A DNA stretch of 64,000 nucleotides from Pseudomonadota bacterium (GTDB lineage: Bacteria; Myxococcota_A; UBA796; CAJQPC01): the NCBI GenBank assembly GCA_024228935.1, contig JAAESX010000059.1, forward strand, positions 62,001 to 126,000, in the 5' to 3' direction. The notes below the pieces were generated by a model. That model was given only the letters and a program-made list of their open reading frames with translations. It had not been told where the DNA came from and did no database searches. The position numbers were made by a program, and so were the translations under genes. The stretch's first letter is position 1, and the number at the start of each line of letters is the position of its first letter. Positions 1 through 9,216 of the stretch are shown here, piece by piece.

Positions 1-1965
1 GTCGAGCTGCTCGATCGGCGGGATGACCTCGTAGTCGCTCAGGACCTCGAGCCAGGCCTCGACGGCATCCGCCGGGAGCTCGGCGGGGTGCGAGAGTCGG
101 ACGAGGCCCTCGTACGGGAGCTCGAGCTCCTCGTCCTCGACGTCGGCGTACGAGCCGTCCTCGGCCACCCGGAACGTCCCGGCCCCATCCACCGTCCAGA
201 CCAACCGCCGCACCAGCTCGCGCAGGACCGGGTGGCCCAGCAGGATCTCGCCGAAGTCGTCGACGGTCCAGGCGCGCCCCTCGACCAGCGCGGTCTTGAG
301 GCGGCGACGCTGGCGCTTGAGCGTGTCGGTCAGCACGCGCTTCAGCGTCTTCCAGCGCTCCTTCTCCTCGGCCACCTTCGCGGCGTCGTCCACGCCCTTC
401 TTCTTGCGCGGCGGCCCGGTCAGGAGCTCGCCATCGGCGTCCCGCAGCGCCAGCTTCAGGTCCGGCTTGAAGACGATGCGCCAGGAACGCGTGCCGTAGT
501 CGATGGTCGACACGCCGCTCGAGGCGAGCCCGCAGTCCGGCACGACGCGGTCCTCGAGCTGGTCGGTGGAGAGCCCACGATCCGCCGCGATGGCCGCCAA
601 CGCCTCGTTCGCATGCCGCTTCAGGCTCGCCGTCTTCGCGGTCCGCGCGACCTCGGCCAGCGTGGCCAACGCGTTGTCGGTGCCGATGCGCTGCAGTACC
701 GCCAGGCCCTTCACCGCGCGGGTGTTCTGGCTCTCACGCGGCCAGCGCTTCATCAGCGGCGCCAGCTTCAGCGCGGTCAGGTCGTTTCCGAACAGCCCGA
801 GCGTCCAGATCACCCAGCCGTCCGCCGAGGGGGCCCCGGACTCGAGCCACGTCTCGAACACGGACCAGGCGAACTGGTGCTCGTTGCCGCAGGCCTCGAC
901 CAGCGGCGGGATGAGCGCGTGAGGCTCTTCGAGAGAGGACTTCTTCAGCGCGGTGATCACCCGGGCGGTGTCGTCACTGTCGAGCGGCTCGCCATGCACG
1001 AGCATCGGCACGACGTCGGCCGGATGCAGCCACTTGGGCATGCGACCGGGCTTCACGCCCCGCAGCGCCTCGCCGAGGGGCCCCTCGGGCATCCAGGCGG
1101 GCTTCGTGCCCACCTCGAACCGGTCGGGATGGCGTGCTCGCAGGCTGGTCAGCAGCCGCTTCGCCGAGCCCGATCCCTTCCCACCGGCGGCCGCATCCCG
1201 CAGGACCGGCTCGGCGACCTCGGGGTGGGCGAACAGCCAGGCCCGCGCCTTGCCCGTCAGCTTCGTCTGCGCCGTGACGAGACGCAGAGCCACGTCCGCG
1301 ACCTCGAGCGACGACTCCAACCCGAGCGCTTCGAGCTGGTGTCCACCCCAGGCCGCGTGCGACGACAGCCGCAGCGCGTCCTCGATCTCGGCCAGCCGAT
1401 GGTGGCCGTCGGCGGCCAGGCTGCACCAGATCCGTTCCGGCCTCCAGCTCCAGACCTGGCCGGTCGCGGTGCTGGCCTCGAGCCCGATGTGGGCGCGCAG
1501 CTCGGGCCCTCCGGAGATCCCGAGCTCGGGGTGCAGATGCAGGCCGTACCCGGCGACGAGCGAGAGCACGAGCGGGTCGCGCGCCCCACGCTCCTGGGCC
1601 AGGCCCGAGATGATCTCGACGATCGTCTCGTCGTCGTAGAGCGCCGCCAGGACGCGGGTGGCCTTGTGTGTGGTCCGGCCGACGATGCGGCTCTCGCGCA
1701 CGCTGTCGCTCTTGTCGGCGATCGACGACAGCGCCGAGATGACGTCGTCGGGCTCGGGGGTGTCGTCCAGAAACGAGGCCCGCGCCATGCGGCTCGCCAG
1801 GTCCTTGGGGTCGTCGCTCGGGGTCATGAGCGCGCGCAGCCAGAAGCGGCCGGCGTCGGCGTCCAACGGCCCGTCGAGCGGGGTCCACGACCAGAACCGC
1901 CCCGGAGGGAAGTCCGACTTCATGCGGGCGAGGGCCCTCTGGGCCTTCAGACGATCGAAGGGCAT
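1..1965 (-). CDS. DUF4132 domain protein (partial, 3' end off window)
   Basis: Reads right to left from an ATG at 1965-1963 and is still open at base 1, so 655 codons are visible and the C-terminus is missing. The product begins MPFDRLKAQRALARMKSDF and is a long helical, probably cytoplasmic protein with no signal peptide. Around residues 420-460 it carries a HEAT-like stretch (RIGTDNALATLAEVARTAK) followed by GLSTDQLEDRVVPDCGL. I recognise this combination from DUF4132 proteins, the family that also appears with WGR domains and includes E. coli MolR/YehI-type proteins; their biochemical function is not established. No clear Shine-Dalgarno precedes the ATG. A weaker possibility is a start elsewhere in the same frame. 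Family assignment is from recall of the motif only. Confidence 0.75.
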   Translation of the reverse strand, partial: MPFDRLKAQRALARMKSDFPPGRFWSWTPLDGPLDADAGRFWLRALMTPSDDPKDLASRMARASFLDDTPEPDDVISALSSIADKSDSVRESRIVGRTTHKATRVLAALYDDETIVEIISGLAQERGARDPLVLSLVAGYGLHLHPELGISGGPELRAHIGLEASTATGQVWSWRPERIWCSLAADGHHRLAEIEDALRLSSHAAWGGHQLEALGLESSLEVADVALRLVTAQTKLTGKARAWLFAHPEVAEPVLRDAAAGGKGSGSAKRLLTSLRARHPDRFEVGTKPAWMPEGPLGEALRGVKPGRMPKWLHPADVVPMLVHGEPLDSDDTARVITALKKSSLEEPHALIPPLVEACGNEHQFAWSVFETWLESGAPSADGWVIWTLGLFGNDLTALKLAPLMKRWPRESQNTRAVKGLAVLQRIGTDNALATLAEVARTAKTASLKRHANEALAAIAADRGLSTDQLEDRVVPDCGLASSGVSTIDYGTRSWRIVFKPDLKLALRDADGELLTGPPRKKKGVDDAAKVAEEKERWKTLKRVLTDTLKRQRRRLKTALVEGRAWTVDDFGEILLGHPVLRELVRRLVWTVDGAGTFRVAEDGSYADVEDEELELPYEGLVRLSHPAELPADAVEAWLEVLSDYEVIPPIEQLD

Positions 1966-1996
1966 GGCCGGTGGTGTATCCGGCCACGCCCTCGCT

Positions 1997-2206
1997 CTAG
2001 GCTGCTCGGCGGCTCGGCACGGCCATGTCGAAGACCGCGTCGAAGCGCTTGGGGTCGCGGATGTCCGCGGCGCACTCGAACTCGTCGACCTCGTAGCCCT
2101 GTTTGCGCAAGCGCCGCGACATCTGCACGCGCTGGCTGGCCAGCGGGTGCACCACGGCGGCTCGCTTGGGGGCCGACTCGACGAGCTTCAGGAAGGTACG
2201 GATCAT
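1997..2206 (-). CDS. small hypothetical protein, partial receiver-like fold
   Basis: A 69-residue protein from the ATG at 2206, chosen because GGAGAG lies about 8 nt upstream. An in-frame ATG at 2278 would add 24 mostly basic residues, has no usable Shine-Dalgarno, and would nearly touch the divergent gene at 2295. The sequence AAVVHPLASQRVQMSRRLRK followed by GYEVDEFECAADI and FDAVFDMAVP resembles the first beta-alpha-beta-alpha-beta units of a response-regulator receiver. It stops there, so it cannot be a complete receiver, and no phosphorylatable Asp pair is evident. It could be a remnant or an independent small protein. Upstream of the DUF4132 gene on the same strand, with 31 bp between them. 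Confidence 0.5.
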   Translation of the reverse strand: MIRTFLKLVESAPKRAAVVHPLASQRVQMSRRLRKQGYEVDEFECAADIRDPKRFDAVFDMAVPSRRAA

Positions 2207-2294
2207 TCGATAGGCTCTCTCCGGGCTGGGGGTCCTCCAGCCCAGGAAGCGGATCCGAGGACGCTTCACGTTAGGCATCCTCAAGGAGGAACCC

Positions 2295-4067
2295 ATGATG
2301 TGGCTCCTGGCCCACCTCGCCTGCACCGATGAGCCCGCCAAGGACTCCGCGCTCGTGTGCGAGCCGGGCGCCGACTACGACGGCACGACGGCGTTCGTCG
2401 AGGCCAGCGCCGCTTGGGGGCTCGAGGACCTGGCCGCGACCGGCGTGCGCATCGACGCCGTGGACGTGGACGACGACGGCTGGCCCGACCTGTTCGTCCG
2501 CAAGGGCAACGGCGTGTCCGGTGGCAACACCTGGGTCCTGCGGAACACGGGCGAGAAGTCGTTCACTGCGCTCGAAGTGCCCGCGGGCCGGGACGGTCTG
2601 CGCGACGGCGCCACCTGGGTCTTCGCGGACGTCGACGGAGACGGCGACCTGGATGCGTACTCCGGGCTGGTCGACCAGAACGGCGACTACTCCGAGACGA
2701 GCGAGATCCTGCTCGGCAACGGCGACGGCACGTTCACGCTGACCGACGACGACAACGGTGTCCGCACCGGCGCGGGGGACATGCCGTACGGCGCTGCGTT
2801 CACCGACTTCGATCGCGACGGCCACGTCGACCTGTTCGTCGGCCAGTACGACTACCAGCAGTCCCGCCTCTACAAGGGCAACGGGACCGGCGACTTCGAC
2901 GACGTGACCAACGACGTCGGCCTGAAGACCAAGCGCTGGACGAGCGAGAACCTGAACGCCGGGGACGCCCACCCCCTGGCGTGGTCCGCCGCCGCCTGCG
3001 ACCTCAACAACGACGGCTACCCCGAGCTCCTGGCCTCGAGCTACGGCCGCTCGCCGAACCACCTGTGGCGAAACGACGCCGGCACGCTGGTCGCTCGCGG
3101 CGTCGACTCCAACTACGCCTGGGACCACCGACAGGACTGGACGACCAACGAGAACGCCCGGTGCTGGTGCAAGCACAACCCGACCGACACCGACTGCGAA
3201 GGCGTGCCCGAGCCCGAGCTGCTGTCCTGCAACAGCGACAGCGGCCTGCGCTGGAACCACGACACGGATCGGGACCTGTACCGCCTGGGCGGGAACTCCG
3301 GCGCGACGGTCTGCCGCGACGTCGACAACGACGGCTGGGCCGACCTGTTGACCACCGAGATCGTGCACTGGGACGTCGGCGACACCAGCGACCCGAGCGA
3401 GCTGCTGTTCAACACGCAGGACCCCGACGTGACGTTCGAGCGGCCCGGGAACGAGGTCACCGGGCTGGTCCGGGAGCACGAGATCACCGCCTGGAACGAC
3501 GGCGACATCACCGCCTCGCTCTTCGACTTCGACAACGACGGCTGGACCGACGTCTGGATCGGCAGCAGCGACTACGAGGCGACCCGCGGCCTGCTGTGGA
3601 GGCAGACGGCGCCTCGCCAGTTCGAGGCCGTGCCCACCGACGTCGGCGTCGACCACGAGCGCAGCCACGGCTCGGCGCTGGCCGACTTCGACCGCGACGG
3701 CGACCTCGACCTGGTCGTCGGACACAGCTCGGCCCGGTGCGACGGCCAGTGCTACGACAGCTTCCACGTCCGCCTCTGGGAGAACCAGCTGGGCGGCGGC
3801 AACGACTGGGTCCAGCTCGATCTGCGGACCGACGTCGGCTCGAACTCCCGCGCCATCGGGGCGCGCGTCGAGGTCACCGCCGACGGGCTGACCCAGGTCC
3901 AGCAGGTGGGCGGCGGCCACGGCCAGTGGGGCAACCAGGACGACCTGGTCCTGCACTTCGGGCTCGGCGACGCCTGCACGGCGGACGTGGAGATCACCTG
4001 GCCCGACGGCGCCGTCACCGAGCACCAGGTGACGGGAGGTCAGCTCGTGAGGCTCGACCAGAAGTGA
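2295..4067 (+). CDS. FG-GAP/VCBS repeat lipoprotein with ASPIC/UnbV C-terminus
   Basis: A 590-residue predicted lipoprotein. The start is fixed by AAGGAGG five nt before the ATG, which gives an extremely short signal sequence, MMWLLAHLAC, with the lipid-accepting Cys at residue 10. Seven Asp-rich calcium-binding loops of the FG-GAP/VCBS type follow, for example near residues 55 (VDVDDDGWPDLF), 111, 169, 235, 340, 410 and 462 (ADFDRDGDLDLVV), consistent with an integrin-like beta-propeller. The last ~90 residues (from about 502) match the ASPIC/UnbV domain of CRTAC1-like proteins, ending in an ITWPDGAV-type motif. Role in surface adhesion or carbohydrate binding is inference. Stands alone; a small hairpin lies after it. 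Confidence 0.9.
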   Translation: MMWLLAHLACTDEPAKDSALVCEPGADYDGTTAFVEASAAWGLEDLAATGVRIDAVDVDDDGWPDLFVRKGNGVSGGNTWVLRNTGEKSFTALEVPAGRDGLRDGATWVFADVDGDGDLDAYSGLVDQNGDYSETSEILLGNGDGTFTLTDDDNGVRTGAGDMPYGAAFTDFDRDGHVDLFVGQYDYQQSRLYKGNGTGDFDDVTNDVGLKTKRWTSENLNAGDAHPLAWSAAACDLNNDGYPELLASSYGRSPNHLWRNDAGTLVARGVDSNYAWDHRQDWTTNENARCWCKHNPTDTDCEGVPEPELLSCNSDSGLRWNHDTDRDLYRLGGNSGATVCRDVDNDGWADLLTTEIVHWDVGDTSDPSELLFNTQDPDVTFERPGNEVTGLVREHEITAWNDGDITASLFDFDNDGWTDVWIGSSDYEATRGLLWRQTAPRQFEAVPTDVGVDHERSHGSALADFDRDGDLDLVVGHSSARCDGQCYDSFHVRLWENQLGGGNDWVQLDLRTDVGSNSRAIGARVEVTADGLTQVQQVGGGHGQWGNQDDLVLHFGLGDACTADVEITWPDGAVTEHQVTGGQLVRLDQK

Positions 4068-4092
4068 CACCCGGCTCGTCCTGAGACTGCTC

Positions 4093-4112
4093 GGGGAGTC
4101 ACCCGGCTCCCC
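4093..4112 (+). terminator. possible hairpin between two plus-strand genes
   Basis: GGGGAG (4093-4098) and CTCCCC (4107-4112) form a 6-bp stem with an 8-nt loop in the 77-bp gap after the FG-GAP lipoprotein gene. There is no T-run, so a factor-independent terminator is not well supported; the pairing could be chance in GC-rich DNA. Confidence 0.25.
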
Positions 4113-4144
4113 TACCGGTAAGATGCACCCCCAAGGGGTCGTCC

Positions 4145-5638
4145 ATGCAAACGGGCCAGGTCGCTGACAAGCCCATCCTCGAGCTCATCTGCAGCCTCGC
4201 CGCCCAGAAGGCGTCCGGCCGCCTCGAGGTCTTTACCCACGAAAAGCGCCGCCGCGCCTTCTACTTCGAGCACGGCCGTCTCTCGGACACGCGCTCGAAC
4301 CTGAAGTCCGAGAGCGGCGATCGACTCCGGGACCGGCACCCAGACGCCTCCGACGACGACATCCACCGTCGCCAGGCACGCCTGCGCTTGCGCAACGCCG
4401 TGCGCCTGACCGAGGGGGAATGGGAGTTCCGCCCCAACGTGCCGCCCAAGTCGCGGACCGAGATCGACCTGATGAAGCTCGTCTGGGACGTGCTCGGCCA
4501 GGACATCGGCGTCGACGTCATCGAGACGCGGCTCGTCGGCCACGACTCGAAGTTCCCCCGCCTCTCCGACAGCGGCGTCTCACTGGCCGACCTGCCCATC
4601 GGGCCCGAGCTGCGCGGGATGATCGAGGAGCTCGACGGCACGCGCCCGCTCGACGATGTGCTCGACTTCGCGCCCTCGGACCCGGACAGCGCCCGGCGCG
4701 CGATGTACCTGGCGCTGCTCGTCGGGGTCCTGACCTTTGGCGAGGTCGAGGCCCAGGCCGAGATCCGGGCCACCGGCATGGACGACAACTCGATCGCCGA
4801 CCTGATCGCGGGCGCCGTCGGCAACGAGGCGATGGCCCCGGACGAAGACGGCCCGACCCTGACCAGCGACGTCGGCGACATCGAGATGACCCGCCTGCGC
4901 CAGGAGCTCCACCGGGTCCAGAACGCCGAGGACATCTTCGGCGTGTTGGGGGTCCACTGGGACGCCAGCGACGAGGAGTACCGCAAGGCCTTCGTCACGC
5001 TCGCCCGAGAGCTGCACCCGGATCGCTGGCAGTCCCACGGCCCCGACCACGTCGCGCTGGCCGAGGAGATCCTCTCGATCGTGAACGAGGCCTGGGCCCA
5101 GGTCGACGAGCCCGACAAGCGCAAGATCTACGTCGACAGCGTCATCCACGGCATCAAGACCGAGGACGAGCTGGCGATGGAGAAGGTCCGCGCCATCCTG
5201 GCCGCCGAGGACCGGTTCAAGGCCGGCCTCGTCCAGTTCAACCGGGGCGCCATGGTCAAGGCGCACGAGCTCTTCAAGGAGGCCTTCGAGATGGTCCCCG
5301 AAGAGGCCGAGTTCCGCGCCTACTACGGCTTCACGACGTTCAAGCTCAACTGGGGCAAGGATGACCAGCGCGCCCAGGGCGGCGTCACGATGATCAAGGA
5401 AGCCATCGACGATCACGTCAAGCTGGACCAGGGCTGGGTGCTGCTGGGCCTCGTGTTCCGCCAGGTCGGCAAGCAGAAGTCCAGCTTCAACGCCTTCAAG
5501 CGCGCGCTGGAGATGAACAACAGCAACGCTGAAGCCGTTCGCGAGCTGCGCCGAGCACGCACCGAGCTCGAGAAGCAGAAGAAGAAGTCCGAGAACGAGT
5601 CCAAGGGCCTCTTCGGGCGGTTGTTCGGCAAGAAGTGA
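4145..5638 (+). CDS. PATAN (DUF4388)-J domain-TPR protein
   Basis: A 497-residue cytoplasmic protein. The N-terminal ~110 residues (SLAAQKASGRLEVFTHEKRR) look like a PATAN/DUF4388 domain, common in delta-proteobacteria and myxobacteria and often attached to signalling modules. Residues ~262-325 are a J domain with an intact HPD (RELHPDRW), the motif that stimulates DnaK. Residues ~355-470 form TPR-like helices, and a Lys-rich tail follows. AAGGGG lies 7 nt before the ATG. The stop overlaps the GTG start of the CpaF-type ATPase gene by 4 nt, so the two are probably translated together. The pairing suggests this protein regulates or chaperones a secretion or motility machine; that is inference. 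Domain calls are confident, function is not. Confidence 0.85.
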   Translation: MQTGQVADKPILELICSLAAQKASGRLEVFTHEKRRRAFYFEHGRLSDTRSNLKSESGDRLRDRHPDASDDDIHRRQARLRLRNAVRLTEGEWEFRPNVPPKSRTEIDLMKLVWDVLGQDIGVDVIETRLVGHDSKFPRLSDSGVSLADLPIGPELRGMIEELDGTRPLDDVLDFAPSDPDSARRAMYLALLVGVLTFGEVEAQAEIRATGMDDNSIADLIAGAVGNEAMAPDEDGPTLTSDVGDIEMTRLRQELHRVQNAEDIFGVLGVHWDASDEEYRKAFVTLARELHPDRWQSHGPDHVALAEEILSIVNEAWAQVDEPDKRKIYVDSVIHGIKTEDELAMEKVRAILAAEDRFKAGLVQFNRGAMVKAHELFKEAFEMVPEEAEFRAYYGFTTFKLNWGKDDQRAQGGVTMIKEAIDDHVKLDQGWVLLGLVFRQVGKQKSSFNAFKRALEMNNSNAEAVRELRRARTELEKQKKKSENESKGLFGRLFGKK

Positions 5639-6765
5639 GCGACCTCTACGCGAACAGCGCGCTCTACCACCTCGAGCCCATCCGCGCGCTGCTCGAAGAC
5701 CCCAAAGTGAGCGAGGTCCTGGTCAACGGCCCGGACGAGGTCTGGGTCGAGAAGCAAGGCAAGCTCCTGCTGCTCAAGGACGTCGCGTTCGGCGGCGACG
5801 AGGAGCTCGAGGCGGCCTGCATCAACCTCGCCCAGTACAACGCCAAGCGCCTGGACGACGACAACCCGCGGATGGACGGGCGCCTCCCGGACGGCTCCCG
5901 CGTCCACGTGGTCATCCCGCCCATCACCGAGCGGGTGCACCTGGCCATCCGAAAGTTCCAGCAGAAGAGCTTCGGCCTGAAGGAGCTGATCGGGCTCAAC
6001 TTCCTGACCGAGGACGCCGCGCGGTTCCTGAAGGTCTGCACGCTGGCCCACAAGAACGTCGTGGTCAGCGGCGGGACCAGCTCGGGCAAGACCACGCTCC
6101 TGAACGTCCTGTCCGCGTTCCTTGGAGAGAACGAGCGCATCGTCCTGCTCGAGGACAGCCCCGAGCTGCAGCTCAAGAACCGGCACGTCGTCTCGCTCGC
6201 GACACGCCCGGCCGACGTCCACGGGCGCGGCGAGGTCACGATGCGGGACCTGCTCCACAGCACGCTGCGGCTCCGACCCGACCGCATCCTGGTCGGCGAG
6301 GTCCGCGGGCCCGAGGCGCTCGACCTGCTGAACGCCCTGAACTCGGGCCACGGCGGCACGATGACGTCGCTGCACGCCAACTCACCGCGGCAGGCGCTCG
6401 GCAAGCTCGAGACCCTGTGTCTGTTCGCCGGCGAGGATGTCCCCGCGGCCGCGATCCGCACGTCGATCGCGAACGCCGTGCAGGTCGTGGTGCAGTGCTC
6501 GCGGCTCCAGGACGGAACCCGTCGCGTCACGCGCATCAGCGAGATCCGCGAGACCGTGGACGGCGATGGGAACTACGTCGTCACCGACCTGTTCGTGCTG
6601 CAGGCCGGGGGCCTCGACGCGTTCGGCAAGATCATCGGTCGGTTGCGGCCCTGCGGTGTCCTGCCGAGCTTCTACGACGAGGCCGTGCGCCGGGGCTGGC
6701 GGATCAACAAGGTCGCGTTCGGCGTGACCGAGAAACCGAAGCGTCCGGAACGCCCGAAGGGCTAG
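5635..6765 (+). CDS. cpaF: CpaF/VirB11-family secretion ATPase
   Basis: A 376-residue hexameric ATPase of the type II/IV secretion superfamily, closest by eye to CpaF of Tad pili. The start is GTG, overlapping the preceding TGA as GTGA. Residues ~20-40 contain VSEVLVNGPDEVWVE, typical of the CpaF N-terminal domain. Walker A is GGTSSGKTTLLN near residue 147, the Asp-box/Walker B region is RILVGEVRGPEALDLL near 216, and SGHGGTMTSLHANSP is the His box. No pilin, prepilin peptidase, secretin or TadB/C genes are nearby, so this is an orphan ATPase coupled to the PATAN-J-TPR gene. Such orphan CpaF genes occur in myxobacteria. The 3' end overlaps that of the minus-strand gene at 6762 inside one CTAG. 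Confidence 0.92.
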   Translation: MSDLYANSALYHLEPIRALLEDPKVSEVLVNGPDEVWVEKQGKLLLLKDVAFGGDEELEAACINLAQYNAKRLDDDNPRMDGRLPDGSRVHVVIPPITERVHLAIRKFQQKSFGLKELIGLNFLTEDAARFLKVCTLAHKNVVVSGGTSSGKTTLLNVLSAFLGENERIVLLEDSPELQLKNRHVVSLATRPADVHGRGEVTMRDLLHSTLRLRPDRILVGEVRGPEALDLLNALNSGHGGTMTSLHANSPRQALGKLETLCLFAGEDVPAAAIRTSIANAVQVVVQCSRLQDGTRRVTRISEIRETVDGDGNYVVTDLFVLQAGGLDAFGKIIGRLRPCGVLPSFYDEAVRRGWRINKVAFGVTEKPKRPERPKG

Positions 6766-7661
6766 CCGTTGTCGGCGAGCCACTCCGCGAGTTCGCGCAA
6801 CTCGGGCTGGGCGTTCGGATCCTGGGCCACTGCGCCGAACGCCTTGCGGGCCTGCTCGGTCCGGCCACGGCGTCGGTCCAGATCCGCGATCAGGTAGGCC
6901 GCGCGGGCCTTGTCACTCGCCGAAGCCTTGGTGTCCTCGACCTTTTTCAGCTCGCGCAGGGCCAGCTCCTGGAGCTTGGGCTCGACCTCGCCCGTGATGT
7001 GCCGGAACTCGGTCAGGACCCGCCGCTCGTCCGCGTCCAGGTCACCGACCGCCTCGAACGCATCGAGGAAGGCGTCCCGCTCGGCCGGGAAGCCGCCGCG
7101 ATGGGCGACCCGGGCCAGGTTGTGGAGCACGATCTTCCGCATGCGCGGGGAGAGGTCCTTGTCGAGCTCGGCGGCGCCGGCGTCCAGCAGCTCGCGCGCC
7201 CCATCGGGCCCCTCGAGGCCCGCGTACTCACCGACCGCCACGTCCCGAGCGACCCAGCTGGCTTCCAGGTAGAGCGTGCCGATGAACATCGGGTCCTTGT
7301 CCAGGAGCCGGTACATCTCGGCCGCGACCAGGTACCGGTCCCAGACCGTGATCTGCTCGACGCCGGGAAGCTGCGGACGGAGCTCCGCGAGCTTCTTCTC
7401 CAGCGCGGTGACCTGCCTGGCCGTCAACTCCAGGCCGACGTCCGCGGCGTACACCGAGTACAGCGACTCGGCGCACGTGGCGACGGCGTACTCACGCCAC
7501 TGGCCCTCGCTCGAGTAGCGCGCCAGGTCGGAGTCCCAGCCACCCAGCGCGTTGCTGGTGACCTTCTCGTACACCCGCATCGAGCCCGGTCCGACCGGAC
7601 ACTCGACGGCGGTGTAGCTGATCTGCGTCGCGAAGACCGACGAGAGAGCGAGGAGCCACAT
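6762..7661 (-). CDS. secreted helical-repeat (TPR-like) protein
   Basis: A 299-residue protein with a very short export signal, MWLLALSSVFA, probably cleaved after Ala11. The rest is helical: roughly 34-residue degenerate TPR-like units lie between residues 120 and 295 (for example ARAAYLIADLDRRRGRTEQA). Four Cys are present, one near the mature N-terminus. It lies 9 nt downstream of the zinc-ribbon/AgmX gene and reads in the same direction, and the TPR gene at 9217 lies before that, so the three may form an operon of envelope-associated proteins. The stop codon TAG shares a CTAG with the TAG of the convergent CpaF gene. I do not recognise a named family; a periplasmic scaffold role is inference. 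Confidence 0.8.
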   Translation of the reverse strand: MWLLALSSVFATQISYTAVECPVGPGSMRVYEKVTSNALGGWDSDLARYSSEGQWREYAVATCAESLYSVYAADVGLELTARQVTALEKKLAELRPQLPGVEQITVWDRYLVAAEMYRLLDKDPMFIGTLYLEASWVARDVAVGEYAGLEGPDGARELLDAGAAELDKDLSPRMRKIVLHNLARVAHRGGFPAERDAFLDAFEAVGDLDADERRVLTEFRHITGEVEPKLQELALRELKKVEDTKASASDKARAAYLIADLDRRRGRTEQARKAFGAVAQDPNAQPELRELAEWLADNG

Positions 7662-7670
7662 GGCCCGCGC

Positions 7671-9137
7671 TCAGAGAATGAACGGGTAGTAGTAGGTCGC
7701 CGACTCGGAGCCGTCCCACGGCGGGAACGTGATCTTCGTGATGGCGCCACCCAGGCACGTGTCCAGGCTCGTTCCGGCGTACTGGCCGCCGTCGATGCGC
7801 GCGCTGGTCGGGCGACCCGTCGGCTGGACCGACAGCTTCACCGTGATGCGGCCGCTCGGGAGCGAGCCCGTCTCCTGCCGGTACAGGCCGAAGCAGCGCT
7901 TCACGCCCTTGTTCGACTTGAGCATCGTGTCGAGCACCGTGACGGGCACGCCGACGTTGCCGGACGAGCTGGACGAGCTGGACGAGCTGGACGAGCTGCC
8001 GCTGCTGCTGGACTTCGACGAGCCGCTGGAGCTCGAGCCGCTGCTGCTGGACTTCGACGAGCCACTGCTGGACGAGCCGCTGGACCCGCTGCTGCCCGAC
8101 TGGCTGCTCCGCGTGGAGCTGGAGCGCGAGAGCGACGCAGCGGGAGCCTCGGTCGGGGTGGCGGAGGGGGCCTCCTCCTCCTCGGGCTCGGCGTCGGCGA
8201 CAGCCTCCTCCTCCTCGGCCTTCTCCATCTCGGCGAGGGCCGCGGCGAGCGCGTCCTTCTCCTCTTCTGGCGTCGGGGTGCCGTCGTCGGCGACCGCGTC
8301 GTTGAACGCACCCTCGGGCGCATCCGTTCCGCCGAGCTTCACCTTCTCGGTGGGGGCCTCGGCCACGACCGCGACGGGCTCGGTGGCAGCGCCGATGCCG
8401 GTGAACTTCACGGCCGCAGCCGCTCCGCCCGCCAGGAACAGGCCGACGAACATCGAGATGACGATGCTGGCTTCCTTGCGACCGCGGTCACCGGTCACCA
8501 GGACCAGGAGCGAGGTGACCGAGCTGGCCAGCGCGATCGCCAGGCCGATGACCTTGAGCGTGTGGTCGGCGGTGGCCGCCATCAGGCAGGCGCCGGCGAT
8601 GGCGCCGAGCGTACCCATCATGACCAGCGAGAGATCGCCGCTCGGGTCGTGGCCAGCCGGCTTCGCGATCGGCACACCAGCGGGGCCAGCGGTCGGGGCG
8701 GCGGGAGCCGGGGGGGCCTTCGTCGTCGCACGCGGCGTGGGACGCGGTGGGGCCGGTGGCGGCGTGATCGGGCTGGGGCCGGGAGCGAGCGTCGGGTTCG
8801 GCGCCGGGCTCTGCCGGGGGACGGTCTCGTCACCGGCGGGCTGGTTGATCACCGTCGCCGGGATCTCGTCCTCGGTCACGGGCGTGCCGAAGCCTCCCGT
8901 GGCGTGGGCCTCGGCCTGCGCGCGGGCACGGGCTTCGAGCTCCTCCTGGGAGGTGATCTGGGTGCTCTCGCCGTCCGCCGCCGGCGCGATGCTCTGCGCC
9001 ACAGCGCCGCCCTCGCCAGGCTTGCGGATGATGATGCCGTGACCACATCGGCGACACGTCGCCTTGTTGACCTCCCGAACGAGCTTGTGCTCGGGGATCT
9101 TGTAGGTCGCGCCACAGTTGTCGCAGACTACTCGCAT
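7671..9137 (-). CDS. zinc-ribbon, TM, Ser-rich, AgmX/PglI C-terminal protein
   Basis: A 488-residue protein. The N-terminus is an MJ0042-type zinc ribbon (CDNC at residues 5-8, CRRC near 28-31). A Pro/Ala/Thr-rich stretch follows (~100-155), then two or more hydrophobic segments between ~170 and 245, then an acidic stretch, then a Ser tract of about 60 residues (~320-385) interrupted by GSSK units. The last ~100 residues (MLKSNKGVKRCFGLYRQETG onward, with KLSVQPTG and FPPW) are the AgmX/PglI C-terminal domain known from Myxococcus gliding-motility proteins; this domain resembles a TonB C-terminus. The layout suggests a cytoplasmic metal-binding head and a periplasmic energy-transducing-like tail on a flexible linker. 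The role in motility is inference from the family name. Confidence 0.88.
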   Translation of the reverse strand: MRVVCDNCGATYKIPEHKLVREVNKATCRRCGHGIIIRKPGEGGAVAQSIAPAADGESTQITSQEELEARARAQAEAHATGGFGTPVTEDEIPATVINQPAGDETVPRQSPAPNPTLAPGPSPITPPPAPPRPTPRATTKAPPAPAAPTAGPAGVPIAKPAGHDPSGDLSLVMMGTLGAIAGACLMAATADHTLKVIGLAIALASSVTSLLVLVTGDRGRKEASIVISMFVGLFLAGGAAAAVKFTGIGAATEPVAVVAEAPTEKVKLGGTDAPEGAFNDAVADDGTPTPEEEKDALAAALAEMEKAEEEEAVADAEPEEEEAPSATPTEAPAASLSRSSSTRSSQSGSSGSSGSSSSGSSKSSSSGSSSSGSSKSSSSGSSSSSSSSSSSSGNVGVPVTVLDTMLKSNKGVKRCFGLYRQETGSLPSGRITVKLSVQPTGRPTSARIDGGQYAGTSLDTCLGGAITKITFPPWDGSESATYYYPFIL

Positions 9138-9216
9138 CGGGGTCCTCGATGGGCGCGGACGGTGCCAGCGGGCCGCGCCGGAAAGCGCAGCAACATCGCC
9201 CGTTCCGGGGTTTTCG

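Noticed and set aside
88..2274. A 728-codon plus-strand frame at the left edge
   Set aside because: Antisense of the DUF4132 gene, Arg/Pro-rich, and runs through a small gene and a promoter region.
4093..4112. Strong rho-independent terminator
   Set aside because: The stem is only 6 bp and no T-run follows; kept as a low-confidence hairpin.
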